From Chara braunii (taxonomy: Eukaryota; Streptophyta; Charophyceae; Charales; Characeae), in assembly GCA_003427395.1 (NCBI GenBank), contig BFEA01000018.1, forward strand, positions 780,716 to 803,218: a stretch of 22,503 bases of DNA, read 5' to 3'. The position numbers and the translations under genes were made by a program. Position 1 is the stretch's first letter, and each line of letters begins with the position of its first letter. The notes under the pieces are model-generated. The model saw only the letters and a program-made list of their open reading frames with translations, had not been told where the DNA came from and ran no database searches. Positions 1 to 6,688 of the stretch are shown piece by piece.

Positions 1-31
<31 letters not shown>

Positions 32-47
32 AAAAAAAAAAAAAAAA
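1..47. repeat. (CA)n microsatellite followed by an A-run
   Basis: About 14 CA units are followed by cg and 17 A. The window opens inside the tract, so its true length is unknown. No gene is visible from here to position 184. Confidence 0.95.
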
Positions 48-184
48 GGGTTATAACTTATAACTTATCAGTGATGAGTGGTCATGGGGGGACGTGGTTG
101 CTGTCAAATGTGTGGACATCACTTTCTGTGAATCCTTCCTGAGGTGAGCAATCCATGCTGACAATGGACAATGGACAATGGGCT

Positions 185-367
185 CCCGTGGGTGGTAACG
201 CGGGAGAGCTCTGATGTCGATATTTTCAGTGGCTCACCAGCCAAGGATCCCACTGATGTCGAAATTTTCAGGGGCTCACCCGCCAACGATCCCAGCTTAC
301 GTACATGCCCCCTTAATAAGAGGGGCAATCAATGCGGACAATGGGCTCCCGCGTTACCACCCACGGG
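185..367. repeat. Degenerate repeat cluster with a 20-bp inverted pair
   Basis: The 20 bases at 185-204 are the exact reverse complement of 348-367. Both follow the same direct-oriented lead-in, acaatgggct. Between them lies a two-copy tandem repeat of 42 bp (213-254 and 255-295) sharing gatgtcga, attttcag and gccaa-gatccca. Related words recur at 427-446 and 803-839, including CCCTTAATAACGCAT in opposite orientation. This looks like pieces of one dispersed repeat family. No open frame here looks protein-like. Confidence 0.7.
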
Positions 368-625
368 TAACGTGTTTTTTTTTTTTTTTTTTTTGGTTTG
401 TTTGTTCCCTGGGCCCCCCCCTCCCCCCCCTTAATAACGCATGTACCCTCTAAAAATGCACTAGGGGGTTAAACAAGGCCTGAGGGGCGTTGTGGTAACG
501 AGTTTTGATGTCATTTTTCATGGTAACTTCAGTGGAAGCCATGATGGGCTCGCTCGCCCAGGGCCCAGATTTCCCAGACTCAAAAGGACATGAAAAGAAA
601 TAACTGAAAACTTGGGGTTAAATTT
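368..625. other. Non-coding stretch with T-run and C-rich tract
   Basis: A T-run at about 375-394, a C-rich tract at 412-430 and unremarkable sequence after it. There is no coding signal and no recognisable plant U6 promoter (no clear TATA at the expected distance) before the U6-like sequence at 636. Confidence 0.6.
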
Positions 626-653
626 GCCTGCAATGGTGCTTCGGGACATCCGT

Positions 654-685
<32 letters not shown>

Positions 686-772
686 GGCCCCTATGCAAGA
701 ATGACATGCATAAATCGAGAAATGGTCCCCAAAAAACAAAACAAAAAAGAAGAAAGAAAAAGGCCTACAACG
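626..772 (+). repeat. Degenerate target-site duplication around the U6 copy
   Basis: gcctgcaatg at 626-635 and gcctacaacg at 763-772 match at 8 of 10 positions; both differences are transitions. They abut the first base of the U6-like sequence and the end of its A-rich tail. That is the arrangement expected of target-primed retroposition. Confidence 0.6.
636..728 (+). pseudogene. U6: U6 snRNA retropseudogene
   Basis: The body matches the spliceosomal U6 snRNA consensus almost throughout. The ACAGAGA box (669-675), the AGC triad region (gattagcatggccc) and the 3' ending (gagaaatggtcc) are all readable. The 5' stem-loop is shortened by two bases relative to the usual GTCCCTTCGGGGAC. Changes elsewhere are mostly transitions, several of the C-to-T or G-to-A kind (tatgc for tgcgc, catgcat for cacgcac). 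A functional Pol III U6 gene ends in a T-run, but here the body runs into an A-rich tail (731-762). With the flanking imperfect direct repeats this indicates a retroposed, non-functional copy. U6 itself would act in the nucleus in the catalytic core of the spliceosome. Confidence 0.9.
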
Positions 773-838
773 GCCAGACAGCCTAGGTAGTGTAAGGACG
801 CCCGCCAATGACCCCAGTGTACGTAATGCGTTATTAAG

Positions 839-880
839 GGGGGGGGGGGGAAACAACAAACAAACAAAAAAAAAAACAGT
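839..880 (+). repeat. G-run and A-rich tract
   Basis: About a dozen G followed by aaacaacaaacaaacaaaaaaa. It sits next to one inverted copy of the CTTAATAACGCAT repeat, as does the C-run at 421-430 on the other side. Confidence 0.8.
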
Positions 881-900
881 TCAAGAAGCGGAATATACAT

Positions 901-1199
901 GATCCTCCTCCTCCTCCTCCTTCTGGTCACTGTCATTCTTATTCTCGTTCTCATCATCATTATCATTATCATTATCATCATCTGTGCTATGACTATCATC
1001 ACAAGCAACAGCACCATCCTCCTCCTCCTCCTCATGACTCTCATTGGTGCCACCATCATGAAGATGGCCATCAGTCAATCATCATCATCATCACTCTCAT
1101 TGGCGCCATCATACAGTTTGTTGTCGTTGTCAGACCATCTTCATTGCCATGTGTTGTCATCATCATCATCATCATCATCATCAATCAATCATCACTAAC

Positions 1200-1233
<34 letters not shown>

Positions 1234-1258
1234 GATGATGATGATGATGATGATGATG
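901..1258. repeat. Cluster of trinucleotide and tetranucleotide microsatellites
   Basis: Runs of CTC (about 903-921 and 1017-1032), ATC/ATT (950-985), TCA (1077-1092 and about 1157-1185), AATC (1202-1231) and ATG (1231-1258). The (TCA)n and (ATG)n runs are complementary and could pair. The long Ile-, Asp- or Arg-rich open frames over this stretch are translations of these repeats and not genes. Confidence 0.9.
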
Positions 1259-1272
1259 GAGTTGGTACTCAC

Positions 1273-1422
1273 TCCCCACTTGTAGGTAAGGAACTGTTTT
1301 CGGATCTCCACTGCCATGCTCTGTTTATCGAATAGCTGCTCCTGGACTTCCCGAATCTGTTTCTGGTAAGCCCTTTTCGTGAACTCCAGCTCTTCCTTCT
1401 CCATCACCCATTGATTCAAGCT
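1273..1422 (-). CDS. Internal exon of an unidentified coiled-coil protein
   Basis: On the minus strand a strong acceptor (T-run, then cccatgcag, 1438-1423) precedes an open stretch of exactly 50 codons. It ends at a GTGAGT donor (1272-1267), so both ends are in phase 0. The peptide starts SLNQWVMEKEELEF and ends RKQFLTYKWG. It is rich in Glu, Gln, Lys and Arg with spaced hydrophobics, as in an alpha-helical coiled coil. I cannot assign a family. Proteins of this look include motor, cytoskeletal and ciliary proteins, but that is only inference. An ATG overlaps the acceptor and is not the likely start. The exon upstream in the same gene is probably 3275-3141, also phase 0, which would make an intron of about 1.7 kb filled with repeats. 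Confidence 0.55.
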
Positions 1423-1429
1423 CTGCATG

Positions 1430-1829
1430 GGAAAAAAAGCAAAGGCCAGGCCAGGAGCAAGGGATGTTATTGTTAGGGGGTAACAAGGGGGTGTTCTGAG
1501 GAGCTAAGGGGCTTGGATGGGTAGCCGGGCGGGGGGGTGAGGGAAGGGGGAGGGGCTTGGATGTTAAGCTTTAACCTTTAGGCCATTTCTTGGCTGAGTC
1601 ACTCCTCTAAAACACGCTGCAATACTTTTGCCTTCTGAGTTCTCTCTGCTGCATCTCGCACAATGCACGTGGACAGTTACACATCACATGCCTCCTGACT
1701 GACATACCGTCCAGTCTTTTTTTTTTTCCTGACAGATGCATGGAAGCAAAAGAAAAAGGCACTTCTTTTTTTTTGGGAGGGGGGGAAAGAGAAAGGATTC
1801 CACTTATAAAACAGTTACACTGAGGTGGC
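1430..1829. other. Probable intron sequence
   Basis: G-rich and T-rich stretches without a coherent frame on either strand. It lies within the inferred intron between the two minus-strand exons. Confidence 0.45.
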
Positions 1830-2137
1830 CAAGCTGCCTACAGCTCAGTCGGTTGAGCACGTAAGTGGCACTCCGGAGGTCGTGGGTTCAATTCCCCACT
1901 GGCACGGCATCCATTCGACTCCCCAGGACACCCCCCCTGTGTGGCATACTTCGGGTTCACCGACTGAGACAGTCGGCTTGTCCCTCCTGACTGTTTGTGG
2001 AAGGGTCACTACCTCTCACTTTCCAGCCCGCACCAGGTGTTAGCAGCTTGGGTGCTGCTCCCTGCACGGAGCAGTGTTAAGTAGGCCTAGACCCATAACC
2101 GTAGGATAGCTTAGGTCTGGTTAAAGTTTAACAAAAA
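1830..2137 (+). mobile_element. Candidate tRNA-derived SINE
   Basis: The first part resembles a tRNA. A D-arm / A-box-like segment (about 1841-1858, with gctc pairing to gagc) is followed about 30 bases later by GGTCGTGGGTTCAATTCCC (about 1877-1895). That carries a B-box-like T-loop, GGTTCAATTCC. The anticodon stem does not pair and the T-stem has an extra C, so this is not a good tRNA gene. About 230 bp of unrelated body follow, ending in a short A-run (2133-2139). I found no convincing target duplication. A decayed tRNA gene with unrelated flanking DNA is the alternative. Confidence 0.4.
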
Positions 2138-2233
2138 AACACTCACACAGACCCTGGGAATCCTCACAAACAACCCAGAGTTAAGTTCAGTTAACAGACA
2201 CTTCTTCAGTTAACAGACACTGGCCTAGACCCA

Positions 2234-2291
2234 GGGACCATTACCCAGCTTCATTTAAACCCGGCGACCATGGTCCCTGGGTAATGGTCCC
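2234..2291. repeat. 15-bp perfect inverted repeat
   Basis: 2234-2248 (gggaccattacccag) is the exact reverse complement of 2277-2291. The 28-base spacer contains a further GACCATGGTC palindrome overlapping the right arm. Confidence 0.85.
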
Positions 2292-2366
2292 ACTGTCTGT
2301 ACAATGCAGTGGTTGTTTCAACTTGTTTGTGAGGATTCTAGCAGACTGAAGCTTGAACTGGTACTA

Positions 2367-2655
2367 AGTTACTAACCAGAGTTAACAGACACCAGCGGTT
2401 CTCTTACCACCACCCTTAAGTTACTAACCAGAGTTACTAACCGGAGTTACTAACCAGAGTTNGTTACTAACCAGAGTTACTAACCAGAGTTACTAACCAG
2501 AGTTACTAACCAGAGTTAACAGACACCAGCGGTTCTCTTACCACCACCCTTAAGTTATTAACCAGAGTTACTAACCAGAGTTAACAGACACCAGCGGTTC
2601 TCTTACCACCACCCTTAAGTTACTAACCAGAGTTAACAGACACCAGCTGTTCTCT
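2367..2655 (+). repeat. Higher-order minisatellite
   Basis: A 13-bp unit, AGTTACTAACCAG, repeats in blocks of about 1, 8, 2 and 1 copies. Each block is followed by a longer unit starting AGTTAACAGACACCAGCGG and ending CCACCACCCTTA. The last long unit is diverged. An N at 2462 lies inside the array, so copy number here may be uncertain in the assembly. Looser relatives of the long unit (agttaacagacac) begin at about 2187. Confidence 0.9.
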
Positions 2656-2765
2656 AAACCAACTTGTTTATAACCAATCTAAGGGAAGTCTCCCCAGTAA
2701 TAGATCGAGCAGCCCACCCGGCAAGGCCTCAATCCCGGCGGTTCTCTTACCAGCACCAGGGAGGA

Positions 2766-2921
2766 GGTCCCACTAGCAAAAAGGATAGGATCGAGCTCCT
2801 GAATCTGGATGTGGTTTAAGCAGAGATGCAGAAAAGCAGTTCAATCTCGAATTTTCCTGCACATCTCCATAAACTAGTCCAGATTCAGGCATTCGATCCG
2901 ATCCTCTTTGCTAGTGGGACC
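2766..2921. mobile_element. Foldback (MITE-like) element with 45-bp inverted termini
   Basis: 2766-2810 and the reverse complement of 2877-2921 match at 39 of 45 positions, beginning GGTCCCACTAGCAAA. Pairing continues weakly inward, so most of the 156 bp can fold into one hairpin with a short central loop. There is no open frame. A clear target duplication was not found: the left boundary abuts sequence resembling the minisatellite unit and the right one abuts catgccccagg. Class is therefore unassigned. Confidence 0.7.
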
Positions 2922-3091
2922 ATGCCCCAGGATAGTGAACTTGCGAAAGGGGTTTTTTGAATTGCTTAGTAATATTATAAAAAATAATGATAGTATTACA
3001 CAATCTAATTAATAAGTAGAAATTTAACAGTAAATAGTATGACACTAGGGTATGGGAAGGTGGCCCGATTTGCAGTTGCTTACCCCATTAA

Positions 3092-3134
<43 letters not shown>
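2922..3134. repeat. AT-rich spacer ending in a 42-bp A-run
   Basis: AT-rich sequence without coding signal, followed by an uninterrupted A-run at 3093-3134. On the minus strand this A-run would be a T-run just inside the intron that follows the exon at 3141-3275. Confidence 0.85.
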
Positions 3135-3137
<3 letters not shown>

Positions 3138-3140
3138 TAC

Positions 3141-3275
3141 TGCATTATAGCGCTGCTCCTGACCGTCCAAAATCTGGCCATGCTCTCTCATCTCTGGTGC
3201 TTTGCGGACCGTCAAAACTTTTCTCTGAAGAGAAACGCTCAGCAGAACAAGTTTATCCTTCTCTCGAAGGGCATC
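3141..3275 (-). CDS. Internal exon, probably of the same coiled-coil gene
   Basis: This exon has no ATG at its start. On the minus strand an acceptor (T-run, then aaaattgacag, ending at 3276) precedes 45 open codons that stop at a GTAAGC donor (3140-3135). Both ends are phase 0, like the exon at 1273-1422. The peptide starts DALREKDKLVLLSVSLQRK and ends GQEQRYNA: charged, helical and without glycine-rich stretches, again coiled-coil in character. An in-frame TGA lies just upstream of the acceptor, as expected for intron sequence. I do not recognise the family. The two exons read well in series, but intermediate exons may be missing or lost. Confidence 0.5.
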
Positions 3276-3468
3276 CTGTCAATTTTCCAGCCAGGCAAAA
3301 AAAAAAGAAAACCTCAGATGGCATTTCAGGAAAAAAAAAAGAAAAAGAAAAAGGAAAAGAAAGAAGGAAAGGGTTGTTGTCAAGTTGTTGATACAATAAT
3401 GAAATGCTGCATTCCGTTAAAAGAAAAAGATAAAAAAAAGGGGCAAGTTTCAAAAATAGTGCGTCGCA

Positions 3469-3566
3469 GTAGTTTCACAGCAAAATATATTGGCGGGGCC
3501 AAAGTTTCGTTGCAAAAATATATCTTTCGTTGCAGCTTTAGAGGTCCCCGTAGTTTCACAGCAAAA
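3469..3566 (+). repeat. Pair of 17-bp direct repeats, 81 bp apart
   Basis: gtagtttcacagcaaaa occurs at 3469-3485 and 3550-3566. The surrounding sequence also shares aaaatat and ttgca words, suggesting an old tandem duplication. Reading frames across it do not look protein-like. Confidence 0.6.
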
Positions 3567-3718
3567 ATATTTGCAGACAGGGTCCCACTTTCCTTGCCAA
3601 AATCGATCTTTTGGACCCGTACAACATTTCTGCTGCAAAACTTCGAAAACACGCTATTTCTGCAATTCCCCCCCCCCCAAAAAAAAAAAAAAAAGAAAGG
3701 GTTGTTGGCAACCTGCAG

Positions 3719-3871
3719 TTCTCTGCGAGATTGGCTAGCACTCCACGGTCAGCGGAGGGGAAGGAGCCTAAAATCGATGGACTCGAAACAGCACATCGCA
3801 TACTGGAGCAGTACGAACCCGTCAGCGCTCGGTTGGGTGGGAGTACGTGGGACCAACTCATAGTTTTCTAG
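3719..3871 (+). CDS. Possible terminal exon of an unknown gene
   Basis: After a candidate acceptor (acctgcag, ending at 3718) a frame stays open for 50 codons and ends in TAG at 3869-3871. The peptide contains EGKEPKIDGLETAHRILEQY and ends GGSTWDQLIVF. It has a balanced composition unlike the homopolymer-driven frames around it. The polypyrimidine tract is poor and no upstream exon was found, so support is limited. Its last 16 bases fall in the 178-bp segment duplicated around the adapter. Confidence 0.27.
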   Translation, partial: FSARLASTPRSAEGKEPKIDGLETAHRILEQYEPVSARLGGSTWDQLIVF

Positions 3872-4033
3872 AATTGTACCCATGGTTATTTTGACAAAGA
3901 ATGTGGAGATGAAAGAGCACCGTCGATGGCACATTCAAGCATCTGATCCACACACACACACAAAAAAAAGCTGTAGTATCATGTATTCCTTCATTGCCGC
4001 CAGCTTGGCGCCACACCTGGTACGATGCGGGGC
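3856..4033 (+). repeat. First copy of a 178-bp exact duplication (assembly artefact)
   Basis: Identical base for base to 4072-4249, including the (CA)7 and A-run inside it, where real duplicates would be expected to drift. The two copies are separated only by the adapter palindrome at 4034-4071. Confidence 0.95.
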
Positions 4034-4071
4034 CTGTCTCTTATACACATCTAGATGTGTATAAGAGACAG
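4034..4071. other. Nextera mate-pair junction adapter left in the assembly
   Basis: CTGTCTCTTATACACATCT (4034-4052) is followed immediately by its reverse complement AGATGTGTATAAGAGACAG (4053-4071). This is the 19-bp Tn5 mosaic end in the back-to-back form produced when Nextera mate-pair molecules are circularised. It is synthetic sequence, not part of the organism. Peptides translated across it (LLYTSRCV, YTHLDVYKRQ) are artefacts of this adapter. Confidence 0.98.
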
Positions 4072-4249
4072 ACTCATAGTTTTCTAGAATTGTACCCATG
4101 GTTATTTTGACAAAGAATGTGGAGATGAAAGAGCACCGTCGATGGCACATTCAAGCATCTGATCCACACACACACACAAAAAAAAGCTGTAGTATCATGT
4201 ATTCCTTCATTGCCGCCAGCTTGGCGCCACACCTGGTACGATGCGGGGC
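4072..4249 (+). repeat. Second copy of the 178-bp exact duplication
   Basis: Matches 3856-4033 at every position. It continues into the true right-hand flank (4250 onward), which leads to the LTR element. Removing one copy plus the adapter (216 bp) would restore a simple locus. Confidence 0.95.
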
Positions 4250-4273
4250 CAAGTTCCCAGATCTGTCTACCAG

Positions 4274-4653
4274 TGCAGCGGGCCTCTATCTGCCCTGGCC
4301 TACAGCCAGGGCCTATTCTGCTATTTGCCAGTTCGGCCTGTGGGACCAGGCCGTGGCCTGACCCCATAGGCCGTGCACTGTTTCAGTCCAGTCCAGTCCT
4401 GCCCGGTACCAACAGGTACCACTGTCGGTACCAGTCCAGTCCAGTCCAGTTCAGTCCAGTCAGTCCGCTAGGGGTATACCCCAGCTGCAGTCTGTATGTC
4501 GTCATTCTTCACTTTTGCACATCTTGGAGTACGTGCGTGTTGAGTCTGCGTCGGAGCTGCGCTGTCCCTTCCAGCTCCATCTCTACCTCCTCCTTCGTCA
4601 ACCCTTCTTCTCCACCCTGACGGACCGCCATCCCGGCCGGCGGGTCTGGCACA
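4274..4653 (+). repeat. 5' LTR (380 bp)
   Basis: Starts TGCAGCGGGCC and ends CTGGCACA. It contains a CAGTC-type pentanucleotide array (about 4383-4467) interrupted by three GGTACC palindromes. A 12-bp perfect palindrome, GGGGTATACCCC (4471-4482), may supply a TATA-like core; that is inference. The 3' half (from about 4500) is the most conserved between the two LTRs. The extra length over the 3' LTR comes from a 10-bp GGTACC-containing block, 10 bp of the pentanucleotide array and a few bases in ccggccggcgggt. Confidence 0.93.
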
Positions 4654-4654
4654 C

Positions 4655-4669
4655 TGTTATCAGAGCAGG
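4655..4669 (+). other. Primer binding site, initiator-Met tRNA type
   Basis: TGTTATCAGAGCAGG begins two bases after the 5' LTR. The plant iMet primer site begins TGGTATCAGAGCCAGG, so this copy carries one substitution and one missing C. Minus-strand DNA synthesis would start here. Confidence 0.85.
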
Positions 4670-4928
4670 AACGGTCCCCGCTCCAACCCGCCCACCCTCC
4701 CGTAACAGGGAGAAATCGGTGTAATCCTGACAGCCGGATTTTCAGGGTTCTGCAAAACGGCGAAAAACGGGAGCGTGCAGAGGCTGACACGTGGCAAAAA
4801 AAGGAGCTGCTGTCACGATGCGGCGCTTAAGGCCAAGGCCGCCGCACGCGCACGCACGCGCCATGCACCCATGCTGCCCGCTGACCCGCCCCGCTCCCGG
4901 ATTATATTATTCCGGGTTCGGGATGTTG

Positions 4929-5030
4929 CAGCTGCCAGGGTTTGAACCTGGGCAGCTGCTGCTCATGCGTGTGCGTGGCCAGTGCCTTAACACACTGGCC
5001 AAAGCCACAATATGAGCTGATACTGTGGCT
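4929..5030 (-). repeat. Three successive hairpins with a tRNA-like B box
   Basis: Perfect stems are CAGCTGCC with GGCAGCTG (4929-4936 / 4951-4958, extended by AGG/CCT), GGCCAGTG with CACTGGCC (4977-4984 / 4993-5000) and agccaca with tgtggct (5003-5009 / 5024-5030). On the minus strand the first hairpin presents CCAGG-TTCAAAC-CCTGG, a perfect T-arm with a B-box core. TGGCCAGTGTGTTAAGGC upstream of it resembles an A box. It could be a tRNA-derived SINE head or a degenerate tRNA pseudogene. Confidence 0.4.
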
Positions 5031-5190
5031 TGCTGCTATTGAAGAAGTGTCACAACAGCTATTTAACCCCCCCCGTGGCTGTGTGCTGCCTCTCTGCAGT
5101 GCCACGTGGCAGCTTGCTGTGGATCTTGAAGACCCCCCTGGCTGGGGGGCTGCACTACAGTGCCATCTGGGTGGCTGATCAAGATCTCAG

Positions 5191-5222
5191 GCCACTGCAG
5201 AAATTTTTCTTTTTGCAGTGGC
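5191..5222. repeat. 9-bp-stem hairpin in the leader
   Basis: gccactgca (5191-5199) and tgcagtggc (5214-5222) are exact reverse complements around a 14-base AT-rich loop. Confidence 0.75.
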
Positions 5223-5319
5223 ATCGGGCCAGCAGCATCTTGAAGGCCAAGATCGTGTGGATCTTGGTAGTGCTCTGCTCTTGGCCACCCAAGAGTTCGG
5301 TATAACCATCCTACGCACT

Positions 5320-5680
5320 AACCTGGTCTCCCCCAACCGCTTTTCTCTCCCCCCCCCTATCATCTAATCATCTTTTCTAACCCTACCACTACTTTCTCCT
5401 CCTCCCTCCCTCTTCACTCGTCTTCCCCAACCTTTTTCTCTCCTCTCCTCCCCACTCACCATCTTCTACTAATCTCATCTACTCCTCTCCACCTTTTCTG
5501 TATCCTTCTCTCCCATTCTACCACCCTCCTCTCCTTCTTCCCCCCCCTAACGACAACCCCATCATTTCCCCCATCTCCCCCTTCACTCTTTTTCTCTTTC
5601 TCACCTATTTCTCTCTTTTCTTTTTACTTTTTCATCCCCCCTCCCCCCCAACTTCGAAAAATTTCTGTTTTTCTTCTTTT
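5320..5680 (+). repeat. Polypyrimidine tract
   Basis: About 360 bases with very few purines on the plus strand, made of irregular C/T runs rather than a regular microsatellite. No open frame. As RNA it would be unstructured and pyrimidine-rich. Confidence 0.8.
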
Positions 5681-5829
5681 TATCTTTNTTTTTTATTTAT
5701 ATTTCCTCCTTTTCCCAAAAATTTGAATTATCTTATTCCCCACCTTCTTTTCTCATTTTCTGATTTATTTCATTTTACTTTTTTTTATTTATTATGAAAA
5801 TTCAAATTTATTTGCGGAACCCTCAAAAT

Positions 5830-6245
5830 CTGATTAGGAGTTAGTCATTCTTCCTTTCGGCACACATTTTGACCACGTGGGGTAACGAAGTGCTGCTGAA
5901 ATTTTCTGTTTTTTTTCTTTTATTTCACTTAGTCTTTTTCAGCACATTTTGACACCTTTGGGGGTAGCGAAGTGCTGGCATTTTTTTTTAATTTTACTTA
6001 GTCTTTCTTCTTGACGGCACACTTCGACCCCATGGGGGTAACGAAATGCTGCCAAAATTTTTCAAAAAAAACAACACTTAGTTTCTCTTCACCCCCTTAT
6101 TTATTTATTTATTTATTTATTTATTTTTTTGACAATTATCATTTGCGGCATTTAAAACTTAGTGTGCTTCTCTTAGTCTCTCCTTCCTTTTTACACCTTT
6201 GTGACCCCGTTGGGGTAGGAAAATGCTGCCAAAAATTCTAAAAAA
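5830..6245 (+). repeat. Four-copy tandem repeat in the leader
   Basis: Cores lie near 5860-5900, 5940-5985, 6013-6060 and 6190-6240. Each has the pattern (ggcaca)-tttygacc(c)-N-(t)ggggta(a)cgaaRtgctg followed by a T-rich tail and a (ac)ttagtcttt word. Spacing is about 75-81 bp for the first three; the fourth is displaced by a TTTA microsatellite. Each core contains a short inverted repeat such as ACCCC-AT-GGGGGT or CCACGTGG. Confidence 0.75.
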
Positions 6246-6408
6246 ATAAGTATTATTTCTCCTCTCACCTTTTGCTTATTTCTTTCTCTCTTTATTTTTA
6301 TTATTTATTTACTTTTATTTTTATCTCAAAATTTTACTGTTTATTTTATTTTCTCTCCCCCTCCCCTCCATGGTTATTATTTTCTTTTCTTCATTAGGTC
6401 ACCGTTAC

Positions 6409-6480
6409 CCTCCCCTAACCACCTAAACCCGGTTAGGGTTTTCTTAGGGTTTTTCTAGGGTTTAGGGTTCTCCTAACCCC
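6409..6480. repeat. Telomere-like (TTTAGGG-type) motif cluster
   Basis: Three or four degenerate plant-telomere heptamers (gttaggg, cttaggg, ctaggg, tttaggg) between short C-strand versions (ccctaa, ctaaaccc and cctaac). A palindromic junction, taaacccggttaggg, is included. It could be an interstitial telomeric motif or the telo-box promoter element known upstream of plant translation genes. Confidence 0.65.
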
Positions 6481-6688
6481 CCTACTCCCTCGCCTCCTCC
6501 CTTCGGGCACCCTGAACCCAAACGACTCCTCTCCCCTTGACCGGATTTGTGCCATCATCTCATGCGCGACCCGCTGGTCACGGGGCGAGCCGACCCACGA
6601 TTACCCACTCCGCTCTCGCGGTCCCCTCCCTCTCACCGGTGGTCCCCTGTCCTCATACCACAATCCATCTCTCCCCCCACCTCCCACA

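Larger units (their letters stand above)
4654..6688 (+). other. Untranslated leader of the retrotransposon
   Basis: About 2 kb between PBS and gag without a credible coding frame. It holds, in order, a GC-rich part (4670-4910), a set of hairpins with a tRNA-like segment on the minus strand (4929-5030), another hairpin (5191-5222), a pyrimidine-rich tract (about 5320-5680, N at 5688), a four-copy tandem repeat (5830-6245), a TTTA microsatellite (about 6097-6127) and a telomere-like motif (6409-6480). Such length is unusual for a gypsy leader, so part of it may be an older nested insertion. Confidence 0.7.

Noticed and set aside
636-728. Functional U6 snRNA gene
   Set aside because: No T-run terminator, no clear promoter, damaged 5' stem and an A-rich tail.
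691-1198. Ile-, Arg-, Asp- and Ser-rich frames on both strands
   Set aside because: Their composition is dictated by the CTC, ATC and TCA microsatellites.
1838-1905. Functional tRNA gene
   Set aside because: A and B boxes are present but the anticodon stem does not pair and the T-stem is irregular.
3039-3863. Long plus-strand frame of 274 codons with Lys runs
   Set aside because: Held open by A-runs. The credible coding signal in this stretch is on the minus strand (3141-3275) and at 3719-3871 in another frame.
3882-4150. Open frames ending or running through CLLYTSRCV and YTHLDVYKRQ
   Set aside because: They are translations of the Nextera junction adapter and its duplicated flanks, not genes.
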